DNA of 64,000 bases. Origin: Cryptomeria japonica. Lineage: Eukaryota; Streptophyta; Pinopsida; Cupressales; Cupressaceae. Positions 47,326 to 57,604 of the stretch are shown here, piece after piece. The stretch covers positions 763,349,648-763,413,647 of the forward strand of contig NC_081414.1 of NCBI RefSeq assembly GCF_030272615.1. The letters run 5' to 3'. The notes below the pieces were generated by a model. That model saw only the letters and a list, made by a program, of their open reading frames with translations, did no database searches and was not told where the DNA came from. Made by a program: the position numbers and the translations under genes. Numbering within the stretch: the first letter of the stretch is position 1; each line of letters begins with the position of its first letter.

Positions 47326-50300
47326 CTAATGAAGAACTTCAGAATGAACATCCATCCAAGCAATCCAGCCAAGCGGACCCTCCATCCAGACTATGTTTTT
47401 GCGCTCTTGAATTTGATTCAACATGAACAACTCATCTTTTCTGGCATTACCAATATTACTGATCTCCCTGTGCAGTCTTTTACACGCCTGCTCAAAGGCA
47501 TGCAAGTCGTCCAACGTTCTTCTCCAAAGGTAACCATGTTTCAGCTCATAGTAGAAGAAGGTAGCAGTTCCATCTTCCAGGAATCTCTTCAGCTTGTCTT
47601 TCTCAATCAACATAGCGGCCTGAACCTGCAAGAAAATTTTAAAATGCGTGAGTTTCCGGAAAAACTCAATAAGAACCCTTGGCTTACCTTGGTACCTCTC
47701 CTCGTTCCTGCATTTCCAGATCTGCCAGAGGATGTTAGAAGACAACATACTCCAAAAAAGATTTGCATCCTTATGAAGACCAGTAATATGACCGGTAACA
47801 ATGTCAATAATAGAAACATTAATAGGGTAAATAACACCAAACATTTTCCAAATCTCTTTAGCAAAAATACAGTAAAAAAGAATGTGTCTACCCGTATCAG
47901 GAAGCCTGCATAGGCTACATATATCAGAATCAGCATGAAACCTTTTAACAGGAAGCCTATCCAACATAACAAGCCATTTAAAACATTTAATTTTTGGCTC
48001 AATAGGAGATTTCCATAAGTAATCAAAATATTTTTTCCAAACATTAGAGTCAAAAGAGGAGTACCAAACATTGTTAACATGCAGAATGATATCTTTATTT
48101 TGATCAATAACTCTGTAAATATTTTTGGCTTTAAGGCTAGTCATAACAATTCCATCAGGCCATTTACATTTAAGATGCCTATGAGAGTCAACAAAGCAGA
48201 CATTGGGCAGATCCTTAGAGGCTTGAATAATCATATTGTAGGTCTTCTTTTGAGAATCAGGGATGTCATACTTCCTTTTAAGCTCATCCCACGGAGTAAG
48301 GCAATCTTGTTCAAAGAGATCAATAAATTGATTTAAACCTTTCTTAGCCCAAGACCTAGCAGAGCATCCTTGGGACAGGGCAAGGGGCTTTCCATTAAGG
48401 TGAAGATTCCACCAAATGGATCTTTCACCATGGAGCCCATTTTTACTGTAACAGTCCTTGTTGGTGATAAATTCCCTGACATGGTCCCATGCCTTCCAAA
48501 TAGATTTAAACACCACAGAACCTTGGACGATGATAGGGAAACAACCAATAAGGAGGTCACTAAAGGGGAGGTTTTTCCAAGTTTTAGCTTTCTTGGGACA
48601 ACCTCTTTCAATGTTATGTCTAATAAGCACCTTCCAAGGACTGTTACCCTCCAAGGAGTGAAAAATCCATTTGGCAGAAAGGGCGATGCCTTGGATTTTG
48701 AGGTCCTTAAGCCCCAACCCCCCAAGGATCTTGTCGGTATGGCACCATTCCCATTTAACCGCATGCAACTTTTTGTTACCTTTACCGTCAGACCAAAGAA
48801 ATTGTCTGACAGCCTTTTGAATTTCAAGAATTTGATAATCATTGAATAACCAAGCAGAAGAGTAGTATATACTGTATGAGGATAGAATCTTCTGACAAAC
48901 CTGAATTCTGCCAGCTAGTGAGAGGGTTCTATTATGCCATTTATTGAGCTTCTTATGAATTTTGTCCTTAATCCAAGACCACATGTCCTTGAGAGCAGGT
49001 TCAACAGAAAAGGGGATGCCCAGGTATTTAACAATCTTATTGGGCCCCCCCCATTGGAAACTATAATTGGAAAACCAGTCAGGAGGTTGTTCATGCCAAC
49101 CCAGACAGATGGACTTAGCTTGGGAAATGCGAGCACCAGAAATAGAGCAAAAAAAATCCATCTTACCTTGAAGGATCTTGAAATTACTTTCAGCAAGTTC
49201 AAAAAAAAGAGCAGTGTCATCAGCAAACTGACAATTAATAAGCTCATCATCATTGGGGAGATACAGACCTCTGACTTTAGGGGAAAGAGAGTTATCCCTG
49301 AGAATATAGAAAAGAGCTTCTGAGGCAATGACAAAGAGGGCAGGGGCTAATGGGCAACCCTGCCTAATGGAGCGCTTAAGACAGAAGGGGGTCGACAGCA
49401 AACTGTTAACTTCAACCTGAACAGAGGCGTCTTTGAGAAGAACCTGGACAGCATTACAAAAAAATGGGGGGAATCCAAAAGCTTCCATCATCATAATAAT
49501 AAACTTCCATTCTATTCTATCGTAAGCTTTTTCAAAATCAAGAAGGAGCATGGCAGAATCTTGATGAGAACATCTGGCCCAATCCATGGCTTCCCAACTG
49601 GTAATCAGGTTCTCAAGGGTGTACCTACCCTTGATGAAGCCAATTTGGGTGTTGCAAACAAATTTAGGGAGGATATCAACTAACCTGAGAGCCAAAATTT
49701 TGGCAAGAATCTTATAGGAGACGTTCAAAAGAGTAATAGGCCTCCAATTTTTTATGAGAGCCTTATCACCATCCTTAGGGAGGAGTTTAATAATACCACT
49801 GTTAATAGTCGGGCCCAGAGTACCATTGGAGATAGCTTCAGTATAAATATCATGAAGGTCTTTAATAATCCAACTTATGTTGGCTTTATAAAACTCAATA
49901 GGAAACCCATCCGGGCCAGGGGCCTTGTCATTACTGAGTGCCTTAATAGCAGTCTCAATTTCCTCAAGAGAAATAGGATTAGATAGGTAAGAGACATCAT
50001 TAGCATCCAACTTAATAGGGATTAAAGGCTTACACTTGTTCCTGTTATCTTCAGCCTCCTTGGAGTCCTCAGAGGTGAAAAGAGTCTTATAATAATCAGC
50101 AAAATCTTGAGTGATAACCTCAGGATCAGAAATATCCTGATTATCAACTGAGATCTTATCAATGGATTCTTTACACCGTTTATGTTTAAGGAGATTGAAA
50201 AAGAATTTAGAACCCTGATCTCCGAATTGGAGCCAATGAGCTCTAGATCTGATTTTAGCCCCCTGAATCTTAACCTCTTGATGCTTTCTAAGAGCGTCCT

Positions 50301-50994
50301 TAGCCACCATAACTTGAGACAGGAGATCAAAATTTGAAGAGTTCTCTTGAATACTGCTTTCAGCACTCTGGAGATCATTGCTCAGCTGCTTCTCGACAAA
50401 CCTATAATCTTTAGCCCTCTTTTGGCCAATAGTTTGAAGGAAGCACTTCCAAGCAGGAAGGTTGAGGTTCCATCTATCCAGGTTAGATAAATGCGGAAGA
50501 TTAACTTTATTGATGCCTCTAATGATTTGGATGGCCGCAAGGACATCTTCATCCTTAAGAAGGCTAGAGTTCAATATAAACTTATGAGAGGAGACCTTAT
50601 TGTGAAGGGGGGCCTTGATAAAATTGACCCTGGTGAAAATAGGGTGATGATCAGACAAAGTAGTGGCAGTAACCTGGACAATATTACCAAACCTATCAGG
50701 GGGGAAAGAGAAAAAATGTTTATCAGCATAAAAACGATCAAGCCTAGAGTAAATTCTAGCCTGGCCTTGCTGGAAATTGCACCAAGTGTGCCAAATACCA
50801 GGGTTATCATTCCTATTACCCGCAATAGGATCAAAAAGATATTTAGAGTTTAAGAAATTGTTCCAGTGGAACTTCTCCTTATCTTTCCAGTGGAAGGGGT
50901 TGCCCCCAGTCTTATCATCCTGAGACTCAATCATGTTAAAATCACCTCCAAAGAACCAAGGTATATCAGGAAGAAAACTCAACCAATCCCACAA
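47326..50994 (-). CDS. LINE ORF2: endonuclease C-part, reverse transcriptase, zf-RVT (1,222 codons open)
   Basis: The longest LINE frame in the window. Residues 1-120 are the endonuclease C-terminal half (FFGGDFNM at about 14-21, LSDHHPIF at 113-120). The linker carries WLQFGDQGSKFFF (254-266). RT runs from about 340 to 670: NDKAPGPDGFPIEFYK, KNWRPITLLNVSYKILA, LLLDFEKAYDRIEW (Asp at about 486), RSIRQGCPLAPALF and the intact QFADDTALFF box (about 589-598). Post-RT WHNRTLSLAGRIQVCQ and a C-terminal zf-RVT with CSLCRLPDTGRHILFYC follow. There is no RNase H domain, unlike the LINE tails at 3.0 and 39 kb. The frame is a continuation of the N-terminal fragment upstream, split from it by one stop, so the ATG used here is internal. 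Confidence 0.88.
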   Translation of the reverse strand: MWDWLSFLPDIPWFFGGDFNMIESQDDKTGGNPFHWKDKEKFHWNNFLNSKYLFDPIAGNRNDNPGIWHTWCNFQQGQARIYSRLDRFYADKHFFSFPPDRFGNIVQVTATTLSDHHPIFTRVNFIKAPLHNKVSSHKFILNSSLLKDEDVLAAIQIIRGINKVNLPHLSNLDRWNLNLPAWKCFLQTIGQKRAKDYRFVEKQLSNDLQSAESSIQENSSNFDLLSQVMVAKDALRKHQEVKIQGAKIRSRAHWLQFGDQGSKFFFNLLKHKRCKESIDKISVDNQDISDPEVITQDFADYYKTLFTSEDSKEAEDNRNKCKPLIPIKLDANDVSYLSNPISLEEIETAIKALSNDKAPGPDGFPIEFYKANISWIIKDLHDIYTEAISNGTLGPTINSGIIKLLPKDGDKALIKNWRPITLLNVSYKILAKILALRLVDILPKFVCNTQIGFIKGRYTLENLITSWEAMDWARCSHQDSAMLLLDFEKAYDRIEWKFIIMMMEAFGFPPFFCNAVQVLLKDASVQVEVNSLLSTPFCLKRSIRQGCPLAPALFVIASEALFYILRDNSLSPKVRGLYLPNDDELINCQFADDTALFFELAESNFKILQGKMDFFCSISGARISQAKSICLGWHEQPPDWFSNYSFQWGGPNKIVKYLGIPFSVEPALKDMWSWIKDKIHKKLNKWHNRTLSLAGRIQVCQKILSSYSIYYSSAWLFNDYQILEIQKAVRQFLWSDGKGNKKLHAVKWEWCHTDKILGGLGLKDLKIQGIALSAKWIFHSLEGNSPWKVLIRHNIERGCPKKAKTWKNLPFSDLLIGCFPIIVQGSVVFKSIWKAWDHVREFITNKDCYSKNGLHGERSIWWNLHLNGKPLALSQGCSARSWAKKGLNQFIDLFEQDCLTPWDELKRKYDIPDSQKKTYNMIIQASKDLPNVCFVDSHRHLKCKWPDGIVMTSLKAKNIYRVIDQNKDIILHVNNVWYSSFDSNVWKKYFDYLWKSPIEPKIKCFKWLVMLDRLPVKRFHADSDICSLCRLPDTGRHILFYCIFAKEIWKMFGVIYPINVSIIDIVTGHITGLHKDANLFWSMLSSNILWQIWKCRNEERYQGKPRVLIEFFRKLTHFKIFLQVQAAMLIEKDKLKRFLEDGTATFFYYELKHGYLWRRTLDDLHAFEQACKRLHREISNIGNARKDELFMLNQIQERKNIVWMEGPLGWIAWMDVHSEVLH

Positions 50995-51057
50995 ATCACA
51001 TCTTTCTTTAGGGTCATTCGAGGCATATATAGAGCAAATGCCAAAACAATAATCATC

Positions 51058-51351
51058 CTATTGGAAAGTACACCAGACAGCTCTCTGACAAGGGGAACAA
51101 CCATTCTCAGAGATGTACTTTTCCCATTTAGGGTTAATAAGAAGGGCAATACCACCTCTTCCCCTATCATGCTTAGTAAACAATTTAATGGCATCTTTCC
51201 ATATGAATTTGAGATTAGATTCAAGCATGAATCCAGTAGCCTTAATTTCTTGCATCATAAGAAAATCTATAGACTGAAACGAATTAATTAAACGTTTAAT
51301 AACAAACTTTCTATCAGGAGACTCAAGCCCCCTAACATTTATTTTACACAT
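51058..51351 (-). pseudogene. LINE ORF2 N-terminal endonuclease fragment
   Basis: Same frame as the 1,222-codon ORF, separated from it by an in-frame TAG at 51,058-51,060 and a further 60 bp of open sequence. Landmarks: NVRGLESPDRK, FLMMQEIKATG (catalytic Glu region) and GRGGIALLINPKW. The ATG at 51,351 lies in host-like flank, so it is not the original start. Confidence 0.8.
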
Positions 51352-51831
51352 CCACCAAACATTTACTTAACAAATCATCTAAGCAAATATTTAACAAATT
51401 ATTTAGACTCTCAATTTAAATTGTTTAAAGATCTATATAACAATAAACATATATAATATATAAAACATAAATTAAAAAAAGTGCTAATGTTTATAATAAA
51501 TTATTAAATAACAATAACATAATACTAAATATATACAAATTTATAAAAATAATATTATATTTAAATTATTATATTATAATACCTAATTTTTGAATTATAT
51601 TTAATATACCATGTATTCATTAGTATATAATTATCATATATTAATAATATAATAATTAAAATACAATAGTATAAGAATAATAAAAAAAATTATTACTTTC
51701 TCTTTTTAAATAACCACCCATGACTTTAGGTGCAAAGCCAATAAGTTAAATAACTAGACCCTCTAGTATATATATATACATAAACACACACATATATACA
51801 TATGCATAAATATACATACATACATACATAC
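51352..51831. other. AT-rich flank and TA/CATA microsatellite
   Basis: Up to 51,655 it matches the left copy. At 51,765-51,831 a (TA)n and (CATA)n microsatellite directly borders the gypsy LTR, so the element inserted in it. No gene. Confidence 0.75.
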
Positions 51832-52246
51832 TGATGCTCTGCAAAAAGGATTAGAAAATCTGTTTGATGGCAACACACACAAGAGCACAAGAAACAAACG
51901 TTAGTGTTAGCAACAAAAGATTATCCTAAACAGGCATATCAAGAGAGATATTAAGCATGAAATAGAAAGCATATAAACATAAAATGAAATAGCTAATCAA
52001 GATGCTCATAGTTGCTCCTCCCTTGTTCCTCTCCTCTCCAAGTCCCAAATGAGTGTAGCTCTCAGCAGCTTTTTGCACTATGGATGCTTATGGAGGATTG
52101 AGATTTAATACTAAGCTTCAAATATGAAATGAAAAGCTAAATACTATGCTAGAGTAGATAGTGATGCTATGAAAAAGCTCTATGCTAATGCCAGTATAAC
52201 AACAATACTCTAAAATGCTTCTCCTTTTGCTTGAGGAGAAGGGTTC

Positions 52247-52254
52247 TATTTATA
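52247..52254 (-). promoter_or_regulatory. LTR TATA box
   Basis: TATAAATA on the minus strand inside CTTCTATAAATAGAACCC, about 1.53 kb into the LTR. This places U3 upstream and leaves about 400 bp for R-U5. Confidence 0.75.
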
Positions 52255-53268
52255 GAAGAAATGGGGAAATGAAGGGTTAAGATTGAATGGTTTAATCAAG
52301 GGCCAAGCTTGAAAGTTGGGGATCCATGTGCACAATTGGCACCAATAAAATGGTGACAAGTGTCAACATAGGATTGGGTTGAGAGAAGAGGTTGGAGGCA
52401 TTAAAAGCCTGAGAAGACCTCATGGTTATCTAGAAGGTAAGGGTCAAGTCTAAATTAGGATTACCCACTGGATTAGGAGTTAATGCAAGGATAAACCTTT
52501 GTGCAAATGATTAAGAGATAATCATGGTCAAAGCATTAAAGGCTTGATGAGACCCTTGGGTTGGGTAGAGGTTGAGTCAAAACAAATGTTTTAACCATGT
52601 GGGAGGGTTTGAGGTAACCATTAATGGTTATTGGAGACTTTGGGGATTAAGTGGTTGAAGGTTGGAAGCCTTCAATGGTTTTCAAAGACTTTGAGCCATT
52701 TAGTGGTTGAAGGTTGAAAGCTTTCAAAGGTTATCCAAGACTTTGAGGGTTAATTTGTTGAACACACAAAGCATTAATTGCTTTTCAAAGACTTTGGAGT
52801 CTTTGAGAAGTGACTCCAATTTGCTTAGGAATGTGACAATATTTAGGGGATGGATTAGGCTAATTAGGAAGGGTTTAGAAGAATTTAGAAGGGGTTTAGG
52901 CATACAAGTGGATTTTGTAGGAAAATGCAAGTGGGAGAAATTTTGGTATTTTCAATTAAAATAAAATCATTTATTTCAATTAAATGGTGTAAGTTGAATT
53001 TGGATAAATATTTAAATAAATATTAATTTATTTAAATGAGAAAAAGAAGATAAAGCATTTAAAATGCTTGAAGACTTTGAGGGAAACCATTAAAGGCTTG
53101 AAGACTTTAAGGAAAACCATTAAAGTCTTTAAGAAGACTATAGAAGGAAGCCATCAAGTTTGAAGACTTTAAAGCCATCAAGTTTGAATACTTTAAGGGA
53201 AACCATTAAAGGTTTCAAGTGGGTGAGGATAAATAGGATTTTAAATAAATAATTTATTTAAAATAGTT

Positions 53269-53490
53269 GTGCAACTTGCTTTTGTAGGAAAATACAAGTG
53301 GGTGGAGGATAAAGGTGATTTAAATAAATTATTTATTTAAAATAATTGTGCAACTTGCTTTTGTAGGAAAATACAAGTGGGTGGAGGATAAAGGTGATTT
53401 AAATAAATTATTTATTTAAAATAATTGTGCAACTTGCATTTGTAGGAAAATGCAAGTGGGTAGAGGATAAAGGTGATTTAAATAAATGTT
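53269..53490. repeat. 79-bp tandem repeat in LTR U3, about 2.8 copies
   Basis: Units start GTGCAACTTGC at 53,269, 53,348 and 53,427, exactly 79 bp apart. They include ACAAGTGGGTGGAGGATAAA and an AAATAAATTATTTATTT palindrome. Confidence 0.95.
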
Positions 53491-53781
53491 AATTTATTTA
53501 AATGTGAGAGGTGGGATTTTGGGGGATTTAAATAAATATTAATTTATTTAAATGTGAGAGATTATTTAATTAAATAAATATGATTTATTTATTTAATTAA
53601 TGGTCTGAATTTGGTTAAGTGAATTAAATCAAATAAATTGAATAATTTATTTAATTAATAGGAGAAGAGGGTTAAGATGAATTAATTAAATATTAATTTA
53701 ATTAATTATTAATTGATGGTTAAATAATCAAATAAATACTAAGTATTTATTTAATTAAGTGGACAGATTTATGTGACTACA

Positions 53782-53794
53782 TTTGCCCCTCTTT
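53782..53794 (-). other. Polypurine tract
   Basis: AAAGAGGGGCAAA on the minus strand, immediately before the TGTAGTC start of the 3' LTR. This is the expected plus-strand priming site. Confidence 0.85.
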
Positions 53795-53888
53795 GAGACG
53801 GTGCAGTTTATCGCATCGTTTCAAAGAAAGAAAAATAGGTGTGAAGAAATGCCCCATAAAATATAAATTTAATGGGTGGTATGCCCCC

Positions 53889-53934
53889 TCGAGAGATGGG
53901 CCGAATTTTTTTGAAAAATCGGGCGATCTCTCGA
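53889..53934. repeat. Imperfect hairpin near the polypurine tract
   Basis: TCGAGAGAT and its complement ATCTCTCGA flank a GC/AT inner stem closing on an A/T loop, 95 bp upstream of the polypurine tract. Confidence 0.7.
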
Positions 53935-55686
53935 AAAAGAATGAAAAGTGGAGGGGAGGTAGAATAGAAGAAATTAGAACTAATGATGAAAGAATGGGAG
54001 AAAATGGAGTGAATATGAAGAAACAACAAGCCAGCGAGTACCCTGAGGTCATGCAAGAGATACATAGCAGATGTAGTGTGGGGTTTTGATTGATGCTATA
54101 CAATTGATCAAAATTGGTTAGACAATCTGGTGCAATCGGTTGAATTGCCCCGGTCAAGTCAAAGCGTGACAGTTGATGTCAGTTGGTCGCTTGGACATGA
54201 TAAAGTCTGAGTAAGTGAATCAAAGTGACCTGATGGTGACTTAGACAATTGATGTAATTGCCCGATGAAGTCAAGGTATATGAAGCAAAATACTCGTTGA
54301 GACGTAGACAATTGATGTAATTGTCCGTTGGATTGTGTTTGATTGGTTTGATCAATTGATAATGTGTGTGTGATGGATGGTTGTGGGGAATCATGGTAGC
54401 CCCGTTGAGACTAGGTCATTATGATAAATGCCTGATGTAGTCTAGGATTACCATAATCGATTACCTGTTGAGACCCGAAGATACTTGATGAGAGTATCTG
54501 TTGATAGTCTAGGTGTGTGGGAGTCGATGTATCTGTGTAGACAGAGTAACTGGCTTAATTTTGTGGATGAGTGAGGATGGGAAGCGATGAAGGGATTAGG
54601 ATGATGTTGATGATCAAGATAGGGAGGGTGAGGGGGGATTTGATGTTAGATAGAAGATATGGAAAACCTATGACTCATTCCTATGGAAGAAGAGGAAAAT
54701 AGAGTATGCATTATTATGACTACGTATGCATGATATGCAGCTATTATGAATGTATGGATGGATGGAATGCAACAAAATGCAATATATACAGATGAGATGG
54801 AATGACGATCCATGGTGCTTTATTTTTCATCATTGAGCTTTAAAATGTTGTAAGAAAATACAAGCAACTTGACATAAAGATTCAAGATGACCAGAGTATT
54901 TCTTACATGGATTTTATATAGCAAGTTAATACAAGCAACTTGATATAATGGATCAAGTTGACCTGAGTATTGCTTGCAGAACAGACAAGGATTATCTCCG
55001 TTCATGCATGACTTGGATCGTCCTCCTTGATCTTAGGCTGATCATATCCTGAGACAAGTGCATACCGTACTAAGAAATAAAAACCTTTATCCAAATTGGA
55101 TGAGGAGGAACCAAAGAATGAGCATTGTACCTGTAAACAAATAGTATATACATAAAGAATAAAAGAATATGGATCCTTGGTAATGGTTCATGCTCATATG
55201 GTCGAGGTATACGCTGTAGTCAGCAAGCCGTAATGATCTATGACTGCATTTTGCATAAGATCATGTAGCTTGGTGAACTTCCCACGTAGACACCATTAGT
55301 ACATGCCCCAGTACTTCATCGGAAATAATGCGCAAACGATACAAAACAATGCTGAAAGATCCCGATACAGATAAACAAATGATTGTACTCATAAATCAAC
55401 CAAGTATTTGATAGCTTAACATAATTTTCTTGTCAAAGAAAATGTCATCTTGTCTTTGTTTTGATAAGGAAGGATGCATCCTTGTTTAAGACAGTTTGGA
55501 TTGTTGATGTTGATTGTGTTGGTCGAGTGATAAGTGGTCATTTGTGTGAGTATTTTGTCAATGTTTGTTTTGTATCTGATCGGATGAATATGTACAAGGT
55601 GTTGTCATGTTTTTGGGTGATTTTCGATGGTTTTTCCGATGTTTTTGGATTTTGTGTAATAGTTTTTGAATATTTGTGGATTTTGT

Positions 55687-55800
55687 GAGTCATTTTTGAA
55701 TGTTTTTGTATTTTGCGAGACATTTTTGAATGTTTTTGTATTTTGCGAGACATTTTTGAATGTTTTTGTATTTTGCGAGACATTTTTGAATGTTTTTGCC
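55687..55800. repeat. 30-bp tandem repeat, nearly 4 copies
   Basis: Unit ACATTTTTGAATGTTTTTGT plus ATTTTGCGAG, tandem and almost identical. Confidence 0.93.
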
Positions 55801-56191
55801 AATGAATCACCAGTAATGTAGAATCCACTTCCATCATCTAGATTGTAAGGGCATTGCCCCCAAGTTGGACATGATTTATGAAAAAGCGGGATGCTAGACG
55901 CATGAAGTACTTTCTTGGATGACAGATAAAATAACAAGCCATGGTTAGATGGATGGATGTGTGTATGTATGAATGTGATCGCAACGAGCCTGAAAGATAC
56001 TGGAGCCATTGCCTTTACGAGTGGCGCCTATTTGCCAGGTTTTCACCATCGCACTTACCCAAGGTGCCACCGGAGTGGTTGTTCACCGTTTGGATGCATG
56101 ATTTTTTTTTACTTTTTTTTTGTTTTGAATGGTTTTGTATTTTCTTTAGGACATTTTCTGAATGTTTTTGATATTATCTGATATGTATACC

Positions 56192-57604
56192 TTAGGTATA
56201 AAACCGTGTGAGGTGCATGCTATTGATTGGATCTGCGAGCGGTTCTCCGTCTGATGTAGCCAACTGATATGCCCCGGACCCGAATACAGCAGTGACAACA
56301 TATGGGCCCAACCAGTTTGATTCAAACTTGCCTTGATGTTCTCTGTTTGGTTGGTTGCGAGGATTTTCTCGAAGAACAAGATCACCTACCTCAAATGTAC
56401 GAGGTCTAACTCGGTGATTGTAGCTTCTACTCATGCGCTGCTGATAGGCTTTGAGATGGTTGTATGCAGCTTGTCGCTTCTCATCTAGTAACTCTAAGTC
56501 CTGAAGACGAGATACTCTGTATGCTTCATCATCGATGAGATTGTGCAATGAAACTCGTAAGGATGGTATCTCGACCTCAATAGGTAAGATAGCTTCAGCA
56601 CCATAGACCAATGAATAAGGAGTTGCACCTGTAGGGGTCCGAATGCTAGTTCGATATGCCCATAGCGCTGGATTCAATTGAACATGCCAATCACGACCGG
56701 CATCATTGACTGTCTTCTTTAGGATCCTCAATATGTTTTTATTGGATGCTTCGGCCTGACCATTGCCTTGTGGGTAATAGGGAGTGGAAAAGCGGTGTTG
56801 GATATGAAATTTCTCACAAAGCTCACGGACATCCTGAATTTTGAAAGGAAGACCGTTATCTGTGACAATGGACATGGGCACACCATACCGGCAGATGATG
56901 TAATTGAGGATGAATGAGGCGATCTGCTTGCCGGTGACTTGGGTAAGTGGAACAGCTTCGATCCACTTGGTGAAATATTCGGTGGCGGTAATAATGAATT
57001 TATGGCCATTGGATGAAGATGGATGGATTTTACCCACAAGATCAAGACCCCATTGACAAAAAGGCCATGGTGTTGTGATTGGTTGCAGTTCCTGGGCCGG
57101 TGCATGTATCAGGTCACCATGAACTTGACATTTCTTGCATTTCCTGACAAAGTAGTAGGAATCCTTTTCCATAGATGGCCAATAGTATCCAGCTCGCATG
57201 AGTTTATTGGCTAGTGACGGACCACTTGAGTGAGTCCCGCAAATTCCTTCATGCACCTCTTCCAAAGCCTTTGTTATCTCATCTTGTTCCAGACATCGAA
57301 GGAGAGTACCATCAAGACTACGTCGGTATAGGGTTTCGGCAATAATGGTATATCGAGCAGTTTGGCGAATGAAGGTTTTTCGTTGGTTATTCGATTGGTT
57401 GGGAGGAGGGGTATGATCGCGAAGATAGGTGTAGAACTCACCATACCATGGGGATTCAGAACCGACAAGGCGACATATCATTTCGGATTTGGGGATATCA
57501 TAAGCGGGAATCCAAAGCTGTTCTACCAAGAACTCGTAGCGTGTTGAATTCTGTGGAAGATCTAGGAGAGATGCGATAGTAGCCATAGCGTCAGCAGCTC
57601 GATT
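56192..57604 (-). CDS. Gypsy integrase (C-terminal part of pol)
   Basis: 464 codons follow the ATG at 57,586, but the frame is a direct continuation of the upstream gag-pol, separated by one TAG. The zinc-binding H-H-C-C motif is at residues H112, H119, C150, C153 (HEGICGTHSSG then CKKCQ). The catalytic D-D-E is at D182 (WGLDLVG), D243 (VTDNG) and E279 (NGQAEASNKN). The C-terminal domain has FEVGDLVLRENPRN and NWLGPYVV (GPY/F module). The protein inserts the element cDNA into chromosomal DNA. All catalytic residues are present. Confidence 0.93.
   Translation of the reverse strand, partial: NRAADAMATIASLLDLPQNSTRYEFLVEQLWIPAYDIPKSEMICRLVGSESPWYGEFYTYLRDHTPPPNQSNNQRKTFIRQTARYTIIAETLYRRSLDGTLLRCLEQDEITKALEEVHEGICGTHSSGPSLANKLMRAGYYWPSMEKDSYYFVRKCKKCQVHGDLIHAPAQELQPITTPWPFCQWGLDLVGKIHPSSSNGHKFIITATEYFTKWIEAVPLTQVTGKQIASFILNYIICRYGVPMSIVTDNGLPFKIQDVRELCEKFHIQHRFSTPYYPQGNGQAEASNKNILRILKKTVNDAGRDWHVQLNPALWAYRTSIRTPTGATPYSLVYGAEAILPIEVEIPSLRVSLHNLIDDEAYRVSRLQDLELLDEKRQAAYNHLKAYQQRMSRSYNHRVRPRTFEVGDLVLRENPRNQPNREHQGKFESNWLGPYVVTAVFGSGAYQLATSDGEPLADPINSMHLTRFYT

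Larger units (their letters stand above)
47150..51351 (-). mobile_element. L1-type LINE, 5'-truncated, ORF2 nearly intact
   Basis: It interrupts the right duplication copy; sequence flanking 19,085 in the left copy is split here to 47,115 and 51,335. The low-coordinate side has a T run (47,152-47,160) compatible with a minus-strand poly(A) tail, then a 3' UTR. The element lacks ORF1 and starts within the first codons of ORF2 (NVRGLESPDRK), a typical 5' truncation. A clean target-site duplication could not be defined. Confidence 0.85.
40595..51655 (+). repeat. Segmental duplication, right copy
   Basis: Colinear with 11,221-20,382. It keeps the intact F-box gene and about 500 bp more of the LINE RT fragment, and carries a LINE (47.15-51.35 kb) and a foldback (41.2 kb) absent from the left copy. 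It lacks the 13.46-17.54 kb block and the first telomere-like array. Confidence 0.9.
51832..53781 (-). repeat. 3' LTR of the gypsy element, about 1,950 bp
   Basis: On the minus strand it begins TGTAGTCACATAAATCTG right after the polypurine tract and ends GCAGAGCATCA at 51,832, giving TG/CA termini. It contains a TATA box and a 79-bp tandem array. The preceding 5 bp (CATAC, 51,827-51,831) would be the target-site duplication, but its partner is outside the window. Confidence 0.88.
53795..56191 (-). other. Long 3' untranslated region of the gypsy element
   Basis: About 2.4 kb between the integrase stop and the polypurine tract. No domain is recognised. Short direct repeats containing GACAATTGATGTAATTG occur at 54,244-54,330, and a 30-bp tandem array at 55,687-55,800. 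The 99-codon minus-strand open stretch across that array (KIQKHSKMSR repeated) follows from the repeat and is doubtful as a gene. Confidence 0.7.

Noticed and set aside
48370-48849. 159-codon plus-strand open stretch and other frames inside 47.3-51 kb
   Set aside because: Shadows of the LINE ORF2 on the minus strand, with no domain.
51058-51351. ATG at 51,351 as the true start of LINE ORF2
   Set aside because: The first codons lie in flank that matches the left duplicate (TTTATTTTACACATCC), so the original start was lost by 5' truncation.
55538-55837. Minus-strand protein with repeated KIQKHSKMSR
   Set aside because: Product of the 30-bp tandem repeat in the 3' untranslated region. Because the unit is a multiple of three, the frame stays open automatically.
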